Both the position numbers and the translations under genes were made by a program. This document shows positions 1-7,911 of a stretch of DNA of 64,000 bases, piece by piece (within the stretch, counting starts at the first letter, position 1; each line of letters begins with the position of its first letter). The notes below the pieces were generated by a model. The model was given only the letters and a program-made list of their open reading frames with translations. It did no database searches and was not told the origin of the DNA. Where the stretch lies: positions 62,001-126,000 of the forward strand of contig JAVKIE010000007.1 of assembly GCA_031459615.1 (NCBI GenBank). Reading direction: 5' to 3'. The stretch comes from Calidihabitans tengchongensis (GTDB taxonomy: Bacteria; Sysuimicrobiota; Sysuimicrobiia; Sysuimicrobiales; Kaftiobacteriaceae).

Positions 1-1
1 G

Positions 2-421
2 CAGGCCGACGGGACCGCGCGGGTCGTGGACGTGGAGGCCGCCCCGCGCGCGGTCCGCCTGCTGTCGCCGTCCGGGGGCGTCCTGGTCCACGCCAACCAC
101 TTCGAGGATTCCCGCGCGCTGGGAGTCGACCAGCCCCTGGCCGAGGAGCGGGCGTCCACCTACCACCGGGCCGCGCGGGCGCGGCGGCTGCTGCAGGCGT
201 CCCGGGAACGGGGCGGGATCTCCCGGGATGATCTGATGCGGGTGCTGCGGGACCACGACGGTCGCCCCGAGTCGGTCTGCCGGCACCTCAATCCCGCCCT
301 GCCGGAGGAGGAGCGGGTGCAGACGGTGGTGTCGGTGGTGATGGACCTGTCGGCGCGACGCCTGTACGTGGCGGCGGGCCCGCCCTGCGAGGCCGACTAC
401 CGGGAGATCCCGCTGGCCTGA
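2..421 (+). CDS. C45-family acyltransferase/autoproteolytic hydrolase, C-terminal part (5' end outside window)
   Basis: The reading frame is open to the left edge, so only the last ~139 residues are visible. The segments HANHF near the start, LMRVLRDHDGRPESVCRH in the middle and VVMDLSARRLYVAAGPPCEA near the end match the C-terminal half of peptidase C45 / acyl-CoA:6-aminopenicillanate acyltransferase-like NTN hydrolases. Such proteins self-cleave at an internal Cys and then hydrolyse or transfer acyl-amide groups. The nucleophile region lies outside the window, so activity cannot be judged. The next gene begins 2 bp after the stop, so the two are probably co-transcribed. The family call is fairly safe; the substrate is unknown. 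Confidence 0.72.
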   Translation, partial: QADGTARVVDVEAAPRAVRLLSPSGGVLVHANHFEDSRALGVDQPLAEERASTYHRAARARRLLQASRERGGISRDDLMRVLRDHDGRPESVCRHLNPALPEEERVQTVVSVVMDLSARRLYVAAGPPCEADYREIPLA

Positions 422-422
422 C

Positions 423-1175
423 GTGGACGGCGCTCTGGCTCCCAACGGTGCGTTCGCCCTTGTCATGCTGGTGGTGGCATTCGCGTCGGCGGTCAAGGGC
501 GCGCTGGGATTCGGCTTTCCCCTGATCGCGGTGCCCCTGGCGGCCAACCTGATCGGCGCCCGCACCGCGGTGGTGCTCATTGCCGTCGCGGTGGTCTTCA
601 GCAACTTCCTGATCCTGTCCCGGGGCGGGGCCCGCCGGGAGGACCTGCCCCGCTTCGGCGGGCTGCTGGTGGGCGTGGTGGCGGGGACGGTGGTGGGCGC
701 CCAGTTCCTGCGCCGCCTGGACCCCCAGGTCTTATCGGTCCTGGTGGGCGTCACGGCCGTGGCGCTGGGCGGGGCGGGGCTGGTCGATCGGTCCCCCGCC
801 GTTCCCGCCCGCGCCGAGCGGCTGGTGGGTCCCGCGGTGGGCCTGGCGGCCGGAGTGATGGGCGGGATCACCGGCATCTTCGCCCCCCTGATCGCCGCCT
901 ACGTCCAGTCGCTGCCCGTGGACAAGCGCGGCTTCGTGTTCTGGCTCACCCTGTCGTTCTTTGTGGGCGGACTCACCCAGGTGGTCAGCTACTGGCGGCT
1001 GGGCCTGTACACGCCCCGCCTGCTGGCCTACGCCGTGGTGACCTTTCTGCCGGTGGTGGTGGGGACCCGGGCGGGATTCTGGATCCAGGACCGGCTGCCC
1101 GGCCCCCTGTTCCGGCGGCTGGTCCTGTTCCTGGTCCTGCTGAGCGGGGTCAACCTGATCGTGCGGGGTCTATGA
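423..1175 (+). CDS. TauE/SafE (TSUP) family membrane exporter/permease
   Basis: This 250-residue protein is almost entirely hydrophobic, with about eight predicted membrane segments in two similar halves. The N-terminal half carries AVKGALGFGFPLIAVPLAANL and the second half AAGVMGGITGIFAPLIAAYV; the paired G-[FI]-x-G/P-rich motifs are typical of the TauE/SafE sulfite/organosulfonate exporter family. The GTG start follows the previous stop by 2 bp, so translation is probably coupled to the C45 hydrolase. The substrate (sulfite, sulfonate or another organic anion) cannot be inferred. It converges with the Gfo/Idh gene across a purine-rich spacer. Confidence 0.85.
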   Translation: MDGALAPNGAFALVMLVVAFASAVKGALGFGFPLIAVPLAANLIGARTAVVLIAVAVVFSNFLILSRGGARREDLPRFGGLLVGVVAGTVVGAQFLRRLDPQVLSVLVGVTAVALGGAGLVDRSPAVPARAERLVGPAVGLAAGVMGGITGIFAPLIAAYVQSLPVDKRGFVFWLTLSFFVGGLTQVVSYWRLGLYTPRLLAYAVVTFLPVVVGTRAGFWIQDRLPGPLFRRLVLFLVLLSGVNLIVRGL

Positions 1176-1186
1176 GAGTTGACACC

Positions 1187-1227
1187 GGAGGGAAGAGGGA
1201 AGAGGGAAAAAGGAAAAGGGAAAAGGG
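1187..1227. repeat. 41-bp uninterrupted purine tract (GA-rich) in a convergent intergenic spacer
   Basis: Forty-one consecutive purines on the + strand, made of degenerate GGGAAGA/GGAAAA units, lie between the convergent TauE-like and Gfo/Idh genes. In this GC-rich sequence such a tract is conspicuous. It could be a simple-sequence expansion, or act in termination, since its other strand is a long pyrimidine run. No hairpin is evident. Function unknown. Confidence 0.6.
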
Positions 1228-1250
1228 TAAAACCTTCAACGTCCCGACCT

Positions 1251-2240
1251 TCACCGCTTCCCGATCCTCACCGTCTCTCCCGTGCGCGCGGAGGCGGCCA
1301 GGGCGTCCAGCACCCGCATGTTGGCCACGGCGTCCTCGGGCGGGTAGCGCGGAGGGCGGTCCTCCAGCAGGCACCGCCCCATATGGTCGAGCATCCGGGT
1401 GTACTGGTTGGTCCCCTCCACCACCAGCTGCTCCTCCCGGTCCCCGCGGCGCACCACGAGGACCGCCGGCTCTTCCTCCGGCTGAAACGGCCGGGGCAGG
1501 GTGATGGTGCCCGCGGTGCCCACCACCTCCGCCATCTGCCGGTACGGCGCCCGCAGGCCGCAGTCCACCAGGGCGGCGGCGCCGGCGCACGCCAGCCCCG
1601 CTGCCAGCCTCACGTCCACGCCCCCCTCGAAGACGGCCGCTGCCCACGCCGTGTGGGGCTCGCCCAGCAGCAGGCGGCTCAGGTTGACCCCGTAGCAGCC
1701 CACGTCCAGCAGCCCGCCGCCGCCCAGGGTGGGGTCGAGCCGGATGTCCTCGGGCCGGGCCACGGTGAACGTGAACGCGGCCCGCACCAGCCAGGGCGTG
1801 CCCACCGCGCCGTCGCGCACCAGATGCTGCAGGGTCTCGATCTGGGGGTGGAACCGGTACATGAAGGCTTCCTGCAGCAGGACCCCGGCACGCCGGCAGG
1901 CGTCCACCATCTCCGCCGCCTCCCGGCTGGACACCGCCAGGGGCTTCTCGCACAGGACGTGCTTGCCGGCCTGGGCCGCCCGGATCGTCCACTCCCGGTG
2001 GAGGCTGTTGGGCAGGGGAGTGTAGACGGCGTCCACGTCCGGATCGGCCAGGAGCTCCTCGTAGCTGCCGTAGGCCCGGGGGATCCCGAACCGATCCGCC
2101 ACCTCCCGCGCCCGCGCCGGATCGCGGCTGGCCACCGCGACGGCCACGCCGGTCTCGCTGCGCAGGAGGGCAGGCAGGACCCGCCGCACGGCGATGCGGG
2201 CCGTGCTGAGGATGCCCCAGCGGATCCGCCGCCCGCTCAT
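1251..2240 (-). CDS. Gfo/Idh/MocA family NAD(P)-dependent oxidoreductase
   Basis: About 329 residues. The N-terminal Rossmann segment IRWGILSTARIAVRRVLPAL is followed by VAVASRDPARAREVADRFGIP and the family hallmark HVLCEKPLAVS near residue 90; the Lys of the EKP motif is the usual catalytic/substrate-binding residue. The C-terminal alpha/beta domain holds GGGGLLDVGCYGVNLSRLLLG. Such enzymes oxidise or reduce sugar-type or trans-dihydrodiol substrates. An ATG at 2240 is preferred because it overlaps the ExoD stop as ATGA, giving translational coupling; an upstream start at 2270 would extend into ExoD. Specific substrate unknown. Confidence 0.87.
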   Translation of the reverse strand: MSGRRIRWGILSTARIAVRRVLPALLRSETGVAVAVASRDPARAREVADRFGIPRAYGSYEELLADPDVDAVYTPLPNSLHREWTIRAAQAGKHVLCEKPLAVSSREAAEMVDACRRAGVLLQEAFMYRFHPQIETLQHLVRDGAVGTPWLVRAAFTFTVARPEDIRLDPTLGGGGLLDVGCYGVNLSRLLLGEPHTAWAAAVFEGGVDVRLAAGLACAGAAALVDCGLRAPYRQMAEVVGTAGTITLPRPFQPEEEPAVLVVRRGDREEQLVVEGTNQYTRMLDHMGRCLLEDRPPRYPPEDAVANMRVLDALAASARTGETVRIGKR

Positions 2241-2884
2241 CGCACCCTCTCCCGGACCCGAGCCAGCCACTCGGCCAGCGCCTGAACCAGCGCCACCAGG
2301 GCCCCCGCGCCCGCGGCCGCCGCGGCCACCACCGACGCCGTGAGGGCCAGGCCGGCGCCGAGCACCACCGCGTCGCGGTTCAGCAGGCCCACGCCCAGGA
2401 CCAGGACCGTGAGGGCGGGGAGGGTGTTGAGAAACGGGAGTGGCGACAGGAGGATCACCCCCAGCAGGAGGACGGCCAGCGCCACCACCCGCATCACGAC
2501 CCGCTGGTCCAGGCCGGCCAGCCGCGGCCGCGAGTAGCGCTCCACCCGCCGGAGCAGGGGCAGGCCGCGTTCCCGCAGCGCCCGCACCGCAGCCGCGCTG
2601 AGCCGGTAGCGGCGGACCCGAGCCGGCAGCCAGGGGCGGGGCAGCCCGGCCAGCATCTGGGCGGCCAGGATGATGTACAGCAGGCCGACGGTGGCCGCCG
2701 ACCCCGGCGGCAGTACGGGGATCAGGGTGGGCAGGGCCAGGACAACCATGATCAGACCGAACCCACGCTCGGCCACCCGGTCGGCCAGCTCGCCCACGGT
2801 CAGGTCACGGTCGCCCAGCGCCTCGGCCAGCACAGTGGACAGCGGGGCGGACTCGGGCGGCAGCGGGGAGGTCATCTGACTCAC
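2237..2884 (-). CDS. ExoD-like exopolysaccharide synthesis membrane protein
   Basis: 215 residues. The N-terminal part TVGELADRVAERGFGLIMVVLALPTLIPVLPPGSA matches the ExoD family (proteins linked to exopolysaccharide synthesis in rhizobia), followed by a cytoplasmic stretch ending ...LDQRVVMRV and two or three C-terminal hydrophobic segments (PLPFLNTLPALTVLVLGVGL). It is transcribed first in a two-gene unit with the Gfo/Idh oxidoreductase through an ATGA overlap. The biochemical role of ExoD is not settled, so the name reflects family membership only. Confidence 0.8.
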   Translation of the reverse strand: MSQMTSPLPPESAPLSTVLAEALGDRDLTVGELADRVAERGFGLIMVVLALPTLIPVLPPGSAATVGLLYIILAAQMLAGLPRPWLPARVRRYRLSAAAVRALRERGLPLLRRVERYSRPRLAGLDQRVVMRVVALAVLLLGVILLSPLPFLNTLPALTVLVLGVGLLNRDAVVLGAGLALTASVVAAAAAGAGALVALVQALAEWLARVRERVR

Positions 2885-2985
2885 GGCGCTCGCCAGCAGA
2901 GTTCCACCGGCGCCGGCGTCCTCCCTGTCGGGCAGGAACCGCGCCCGGGCGGAGGGAACTCGTCCTCACCTGGGGCGGGCGGACG

Positions 2986-3372
2986 ATGACGCGCGGGCGG
3001 GCGATGGTGGCGATCGCGGCGGCGGCCCTGGTGGGGGCGGCGGCCGCTCCGGCGGCCCAGGTGGCGCGCAACCTCGCCGAGAACGTCCTGGGGCCGGGGA
3101 CCGTGCGGTGGGTGGTCGTCTCACCCGACGGCCAGCGCATCGACATTGCGTGGGACACCGTGCTCTACCACCCGGGCCACACCGTGCAGCGCAACCGGGA
3201 GCAGATGCGGGGCGAGGCGGAGCTGGCCACCGGCGCCATCATGGGCGTGCTGTGGCCGCAGGTCATCCACTACGCCATGCTGCGGGGCGGCCGCACCCTG
3301 GCCCGGGGGTGGCGGACCCGGGAGGGAGAGTTCGGCATCACCTACGCCGCCGAACTGGGAGGGTCCCCGTGA
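2986..3372 (+). CDS. Hypothetical exported protein
   Basis: 128 residues. The N-terminus has a basic start followed by a long Ala/Val hydrophobic stretch (AMVAIAAAALVGAAAAPAA), consistent with a signal peptide or anchor. The rest is soluble and moderately polar, with no motif I recognise. The gene is divergent from exoD and overlaps the following small gene as GTGA, so it probably opens an operon running to the SDR gene. Function unknown. Confidence 0.6.
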   Translation: MTRGRAMVAIAAAALVGAAAAPAAQVARNLAENVLGPGTVRWVVVSPDGQRIDIAWDTVLYHPGHTVQRNREQMRGEAELATGAIMGVLWPQVIHYAMLRGGRTLARGWRTREGEFGITYAAELGGSP

Positions 3373-3794
3373 CGCCACAGGTGCCGTTCACCTCCGAGGA
3401 GCGCAGGGTCCTGGCCGGCATCGTGCGCCAGGTCTGGCGGGCCTTCCAGGTCTACGTGACCGTGGCCGTCGAGCGGGGGCCCGCGTCGGCCCGCCCGGCC
3501 CTGGAGGAACTGGCCCGGTGGGCCGCGGCCCGACGGCGGGAACTGGCATCCCGCGCGCCGGCTCTGAGTCCTGCGGCCCTGCGGGCGGGGCGGGACCTGC
3601 TGGACGACGTGGAGTCGGTCAGCCGGCAGGTCCTGGCCATGGTGGCCGCCGCCAGCGCCTCGGCGCCTCCGGAACAGGCGGAAGAGCGGTTGCTGGGGAT
3701 CGTGGAGGGGGTCCTGGGGTGGACCGGCCTGATGGCTTCCCAGCTGGGGTTGGCGCGACACCTGCGCCCCAGCACGCTGTGGCATGAGCGCTGA
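3369..3794 (+). CDS. Hypothetical helical protein
   Basis: 141 residues from a GTG start that overlaps the preceding stop as GTGA. Composition is rich in Ala, Arg, Leu and Glu with heptad-like spacing (PALEELARWAAARRRELASRAPAL, RDLLDDVESVSRQVLAMVAAA), suggesting an all-helical protein. No signal peptide or catalytic motif is visible. Its end overlaps the GAF gene by 11 bp, implying co-translation. No family recognised. Confidence 0.6.
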   Translation: MTPQVPFTSEERRVLAGIVRQVWRAFQVYVTVAVERGPASARPALEELARWAAARRRELASRAPALSPAALRAGRDLLDDVESVSRQVLAMVAAASASAPPEQAEERLLGIVEGVLGWTGLMASQLGLARHLRPSTLWHER

Positions 3795-4293
3795 CCGGCG
3801 GGAGGGGGTCGTGCCCGGGTTCGACGACGCCTACCGCGACATCCTGGATCTCGCCCGCCGTCCCGACGCCGCCCAGGCCATCGTGGACTACCTGCACGAC
3901 CGCTTCCCCGCGTACTCCTGGGTGGGGCTGTACTGGGTGGAGGGCGGCGACCTGGTCCTGGGCGAGTGGCGGGGGCCGCAGGCCACCCGGCACACGCGCA
4001 TCCCCATCGGCACCGGCATCTGCGGAGCCGCCGCCGCCTCGGGCCGGACCGAGGTGGTTCCCGACGTCAGCCGCGACCCCCGCTACCTGGCGTGCTTTCC
4101 CTCCACCCGCTCGGAGATCGTGGTCCCCATCGTCGACGGCGGGCGGGTGGTGGGGGAGATCGACATCGACAGCACCGTGCCCAACGCGTTCGGGGCCGAA
4201 GACCAGCGCTTCCTGGAGCGGGTGGCCGCCGTCCTGGCCGAGGTCCGCCGGCGGCAGGGTGCGCGGTCCGGCACCGCCCCGCCGGGTTCCTGA
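3784..4293 (+). CDS. GAF-domain protein, probable free methionine-(R)-sulfoxide reductase
   Basis: 169 residues forming a single GAF domain. The segment GTGICGAAAASGRTEV...DVSRDPRYLACFPSTRSEIVVPI reproduces the pattern of free methionine-R-sulfoxide reductases (fRMsr), including the CG cysteine, the later AC cysteine and the SEIVVPI strand. fRMsr reduces free Met-R-O in the cytoplasm using a Cys relay. Length fits the family (about 150-170). The alternative is a small-molecule-sensing GAF protein, but the conserved Cys pair and SEIVVP favour the reductase. It sits between a hypothetical gene and an SDR gene in a probable operon. Confidence 0.75.
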   Translation: MSADRREGVVPGFDDAYRDILDLARRPDAAQAIVDYLHDRFPAYSWVGLYWVEGGDLVLGEWRGPQATRHTRIPIGTGICGAAAASGRTEVVPDVSRDPRYLACFPSTRSEIVVPIVDGGRVVGEIDIDSTVPNAFGAEDQRFLERVAAVLAEVRRRQGARSGTAPPGS

Positions 4294-4299
4294 CGTCTG

Positions 4300-5025
4300 G
4301 TGCCCGGCACGCCTTCCGCGATGCTGGGGGATACCGTCGCCGTCGTCACCGGCGCCGCCGGCAGCCTGGGCCGCGAGACGGTGCGGGCGTGTCTGGCGGA
4401 GGGGGCGCAGGTGGTGGCCGCCGACGTGGCCGACGTCGCGGCGGCGCTGGATCTGCCCGCGGACCTGCGGGACCGGTGCGCGGCGGTGCGCGCCGACGTC
4501 TCCACCGAGGCGGGGGCGGCGGCGATGGCGGAGGCCGCCCTGGCCCGCTTCGGCCGGATCGACGCCCTCCTGTGCCTGGTCGGCGGGTGGGAGGGAGGCC
4601 GCGGCGTGCACGAGGCACCCCTGGACGAGTGGGCCCGCATGCTCACCCTCAACCTCACCACGGCGGTCCTGTGCTGCCGGACCGTCCTGCCCCACATGCT
4701 GGCGCGCCGCACCGGAAGGATTGTGACCGTGGGATCCCGGACCGCGGTCCAGCCCGCCCCCCGGCAGGCGGCCTACAACGCCGCCAAGGCGGCCGTGGTC
4801 GCCTTCAGCCGGACCCTGGCCGAGGAGGTCAAGGACCAGGGGATCGTCGTCACCTGCGTCCTGCCTTCCATCTTGGACACCGAGGCCAACCGCCGGGCGT
4901 TTCCCCGGGCCGACCCGAGCCGGTGGGTGAAGCCGGCGGAGCTGGCGCGGGTCCTGGCGTTTCTCGCGTCCCCCGCAGCCGCGCCGCTGGCGGGCGCGGT
5001 CATCCCCGTGTACGGCCGCGCCTGA
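4300..5025 (+). CDS. Short-chain dehydrogenase/reductase (SDR)
   Basis: 241 residues with the classical SDR layout: cofactor motif VTGAAGSLG (TGxxxGxG) near the N-terminus, LCLVGGWEG in place of NNAG, and the catalytic Tyr-Lys pair in AYNAAKAAVVAF. The Ser before YxxxK is in the strand VTVGSRTA. GTG at 4300 is used here; an in-frame ATG at 4321 would give a seven-residue shorter product. It follows the GAF gene by 6 bp. Substrate unknown; likely an NAD(P)-dependent alcohol or ketone reductase. Confidence 0.85.
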   Translation: MPGTPSAMLGDTVAVVTGAAGSLGRETVRACLAEGAQVVAADVADVAAALDLPADLRDRCAAVRADVSTEAGAAAMAEAALARFGRIDALLCLVGGWEGGRGVHEAPLDEWARMLTLNLTTAVLCCRTVLPHMLARRTGRIVTVGSRTAVQPAPRQAAYNAAKAAVVAFSRTLAEEVKDQGIVVTCVLPSILDTEANRRAFPRADPSRWVKPAELARVLAFLASPAAAPLAGAVIPVYGRA

Positions 5026-5136
5026 GGGCCGGTTGCGCACTCACGATCCCGGGGCGCCTGGAGGAAACCCCTCCCAGGGACGCCAACTACACAGGAAATT
5101 CACGGCTTGCCGGAACTCTCTGCCGGAGGAGATTCG

Positions 5137-5949
5137 ATGCCCGACGGTTCAGTCATCGTCGCCCGGCACGTGTACAAGGTCTTTGTCTCTCGCGGCGGTC
5201 GCCAGCCCCGGGCGGCGCTGGCCCTGCGGGATGTCTCGCTGGACGTGGGCCGCGGCCGGTTCGTCAGCCTGGTGGGTCCGTCGGGATGCGGCAAATCCAC
5301 CTTCCTCAACATGATCGCCGGACTGGTCCGGCCCACTGAGGGCGAGATTCTGTTCGACGGCCGCCCGGTCACGGGCGTCAACACCCGGGTGGGTTACATC
5401 ACCCAGGACGACAACCTGCTGCCCTGGCGGAGCCTTCAGGAGAATGTGGAGCTGGCCCTGGAGTTCCGGGGCGTGCCCGCCGGGCGGCGGCGGGAGCTGG
5501 CCGCGCGGTACATCGCGCAGGTGGGCCTGGCGGGGTTTGAGCACCACTATCCCCACGAGCTGTCCGGGGGCATGCGCAAGCGCACGGCGCTGATCCGCAC
5601 CCTGATCTACGACCCCGACGTGCTGCTGATGGACGAGCCCTTCGGCCCCCTGGACGCTCAGACCCGGGTGATCCTGCAGGATGAGCTCCTGAAATTGTGG
5701 GAGGGCAGCGGCAAGACGGTGGTTTTCGTCACCCATGATCTGGTGGAGGCCATCGCGCTGTCCGACGACATCGCGCTGTTCAGCCGCGGCCCCGGGACCA
5801 TCAAGCGGGTGTACCAAGTCCCCCTGCCCCGGCCGCGGGACGTCTTTCACATCCACGCGGCTCCCGGGTTTGCCGCATTTTACGACCGGCTGTGGCGGGA
5901 CCTGCGGGAGGAGATCGCCGCGACGGAGCTGGAGGTGGGGACACCGTGA
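5137..5949 (+). CDS. ABC transporter ATP-binding protein, nitrate/sulfonate/taurine (SsuB/TauB) type
   Basis: 270 residues from an ATG preceded by GGAGGA at 5125-5130. Walker A is GPSGCGKST, the Q-loop lies in ITQDDNLLPWRS, the signature is LSGGMRKR and Walker B is VLLMDEPFGPLD, followed by the switch His in FVTHDLVEA. This pattern is that of SsuB/TauB/NrtD-type importers. The stop overlaps the permease GTG (GTGA), and the third gene encodes the binding protein, so 5137-7864 is a complete ABC importer operon. The substrate may be an organic anion or a thiamine-precursor-like compound; sequence alone does not decide. Confidence 0.9.
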   Translation: MPDGSVIVARHVYKVFVSRGGRQPRAALALRDVSLDVGRGRFVSLVGPSGCGKSTFLNMIAGLVRPTEGEILFDGRPVTGVNTRVGYITQDDNLLPWRSLQENVELALEFRGVPAGRRRELAARYIAQVGLAGFEHHYPHELSGGMRKRTALIRTLIYDPDVLLMDEPFGPLDAQTRVILQDELLKLWEGSGKTVVFVTHDLVEAIALSDDIALFSRGPGTIKRVYQVPLPRPRDVFHIHAAPGFAAFYDRLWRDLREEIAATELEVGTP

Positions 5950-6824
5950 GCGTGCGGGATCTGGCGGTGCGACCCGTGGGGGGTGTCGACGACCGCGGGG
6001 CGCGGCTGGTGAGGGAGGCGGAGCAGGCGGAGCGGTCGCGCCTGCGGGCGGCAGGGCGGGCCATCACCGCGGGGCGGCTGGCGTTCGCGGCGGCGGCCCT
6101 CCTGGGGTGGGAGCTGAGTTCGGGGCGGATCGTAGACCAGTTCTTTGTGAGCAAGCCCACCCACATCGCCGCCTCCCTGTGGGCGATGCTGGTCCGCGAA
6201 CAGCTGCTGTACCACCTGCAGTTCACGGTGGTCGAGGCGCTGGCGGGGTACGTCCTGGGTGCGGCTGCCGGCCTGGTCCTGGGGTTTGTCCTGGCACGGT
6301 CGGACCTGGTGTACCGGATCGTGGAGCCCTTCCTGGTGGCGTTTTACGGGATCCCCCGCATCGCCCTGGCGCCCCTGTTCATCCTGTGGTTTGGCATCGG
6401 CATCGCCAGCAAGATCGCCGTCGCGGCCGTGATGGTGTTCTTCATCGTGTTCATCAACACCATCGCCGGCATCCGGGCGGCCCCGCCGCAGCTGCTGCAG
6501 GTGGCCCGGGTGATGGGCGCGTCCCAGTGGGACCTGACGCGTAAGGTGGTCTTTCCGGCGGCGACGCCGTTCGTGGTGGCCGCCCTGCAGATCACCGTTC
6601 CCCAGGCCATGATCGGCGCCATCGTGGGCGAGTTCATCTCCAGCAACCGGGGCGTGGGCCACCTGATCAGCCGCGCCGCCGGCTGGCTGGACACGCCCGG
6701 CCTGTTCGCCGGCATCGTGGCGCTGCTGGCCGTCGTCCTGCTGATGAACCTGGGGATCACGGCCCTGGGGAATCACCTGATGCGTTGGAGTCCGCGGCAC
6801 GGAAGCCTGCGGGACATACCCTGA
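5946..6824 (+). CDS. ABC transporter permease, SsuC/TauC type
   Basis: 292 residues from a GTG overlapping the ATPase stop. Several membrane segments follow a ~40-residue cytoplasmic N-terminus. The EAA loop, which contacts the ATPase, is visible as VARVMGASQWDLTRKVVFPAATPFV, and the binding-protein-dependent permease region includes FYGIPRIALAPLFILWFGIG. It forms the importer channel with the adjacent ATPase and is fed by the NMT1-like binding protein encoded next. Confidence 0.9.
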   Translation: MSVRDLAVRPVGGVDDRGARLVREAEQAERSRLRAAGRAITAGRLAFAAAALLGWELSSGRIVDQFFVSKPTHIAASLWAMLVREQLLYHLQFTVVEALAGYVLGAAAGLVLGFVLARSDLVYRIVEPFLVAFYGIPRIALAPLFILWFGIGIASKIAVAAVMVFFIVFINTIAGIRAAPPQLLQVARVMGASQWDLTRKVVFPAATPFVVAALQITVPQAMIGAIVGEFISSNRGVGHLISRAAGWLDTPGLFAGIVALLAVVLLMNLGITALGNHLMRWSPRHGSLRDIP

Positions 6825-6841
6825 AGCGGGAGGGGAGAACG

Positions 6842-7864
6842 ATGCGGGTGCATCGGTGGGTGGTCTGGGCGGGTGCCCTGGTCCTGGCGCTGGTGGTGTG
6901 GTCGGCCGGCGCCGCGGCCCAGGTCCCGCGGGTTCGGATCCGAGAGGCGCACACCGGGACGCTGTTCATGGCTCCCGTGTACATCGCCGAGGCCGCCGGC
7001 TACATGGCCCAGGAGGGCATCGACCTGGAGCTGATCGAGGTCGAGAGCGGCGCGCTGGGCATCGCCGCCCTGGTCTCCGGGCAGGTGCAGTTCTTTGACG
7101 CCGACCCGTTCCAGGCGGTGCAGCTGCGCCGCCAGGGGCGGCAGATCCTGTTCATCTACAACCTGACCAGGCGGGTCACGCTGGATCTGGTGATGCACCC
7201 GGAGGTCGCCCGGCAGCGGGGGGTCAGTCGCAGCAGCCCTCTGGCCCAGCGCTTTGCCGCCCTCCGGGGCCTGCGGCTGGGCATCACCCGGCCCGGGGCG
7301 GCCACCGACGTATACATGCGGTATTACCTGCGCCGGGCGGGAGCGGACCCCGACCGGGACGCTCAGCTGATCGCGGTGGGAGGAGGGGCCAGCCTGCTGG
7401 CGGCCCTGCGGACCCGGCAGATCGACGCCTTCCACCTGTCGGCGCCCACCCCCCAGCTGGCCGAGCGCGACGGGTTCGGGGTCATGATCATCAAGTCCTC
7501 GGCGGGAGACGTGCCCGAACTGGATAACTTTCTGTACACCGGCATCTCCGTCCACAACGTCTACGCCAACCAGAACGGCGACGTGCTGCGCCGCTGGGTC
7601 CGGGCGGTGAACCGGGCCAACGCCCTGATGCGTCAGGATCCGGCCGCGGCCATCACCCACCTGCGCAAGTACTTCCCGCGCACCGACCCCGACGTGCTGG
7701 CCCTTGCCCTGCGGGACATTACGCCCGCGCTGTCTCCCGACGGCCGGATGACCGAGGAGATGATGGAGAAGCACCTGGCCTTCATGCTGGAAACCGGGCA
7801 GATTCCCTTCAAGCCCTCGGCCAAGGAAGGCATCCTCTGGACCAACCGGTTCCTGGGGCCGTAG
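6842..7864 (+). CDS. NMT1/SsuA-like ABC substrate-binding protein
   Basis: 340 residues starting at ATG 6842, which has a GGGAGGGG ribosome site; the larger open frame starting at 6785 overlaps the permease and is not favoured. A clear signal peptide (MRVHRWVVWAGALVLALVVWSAGAAAQ) precedes the mature protein. The fold signature AHTGTLFMAPVYIAEAAGYMAQEGI and GLRLGITRPGAATDVYMRYYL is typical of NMT1/THI5-like periplasmic or extracytoplasmic binding proteins of nitrate/sulfonate/aromatic-acid importers. A strong hairpin follows the stop. Confidence 0.88.
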   Translation: MRVHRWVVWAGALVLALVVWSAGAAAQVPRVRIREAHTGTLFMAPVYIAEAAGYMAQEGIDLELIEVESGALGIAALVSGQVQFFDADPFQAVQLRRQGRQILFIYNLTRRVTLDLVMHPEVARQRGVSRSSPLAQRFAALRGLRLGITRPGAATDVYMRYYLRRAGADPDRDAQLIAVGGGASLLAALRTRQIDAFHLSAPTPQLAERDGFGVMIIKSSAGDVPELDNFLYTGISVHNVYANQNGDVLRRWVRAVNRANALMRQDPAAAITHLRKYFPRTDPDVLALALRDITPALSPDGRMTEEMMEKHLAFMLETGQIPFKPSAKEGILWTNRFLGP

Positions 7865-7871
7865 CGTCCTC

Positions 7872-7902
7872 CGTCCCCGGCGGGCCACCCCCGCCGGGGA
7901 CG
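7872..7902. terminator. Perfect 13-bp stem hairpin between convergent genes
   Basis: CGTCCCCGGCGGG and its exact reverse complement CCCGCCGGGGACG are separated by a 5-nt loop (CCACC). It sits between the binding-protein stop (7864) and the end of the convergent FAH-like gene (7912), so it can act in both directions. No strong T tract follows, so it may be a factor-assisted or bidirectional terminator. Confidence 0.7.
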
Positions 7903-7911
7903 GCGCATACA

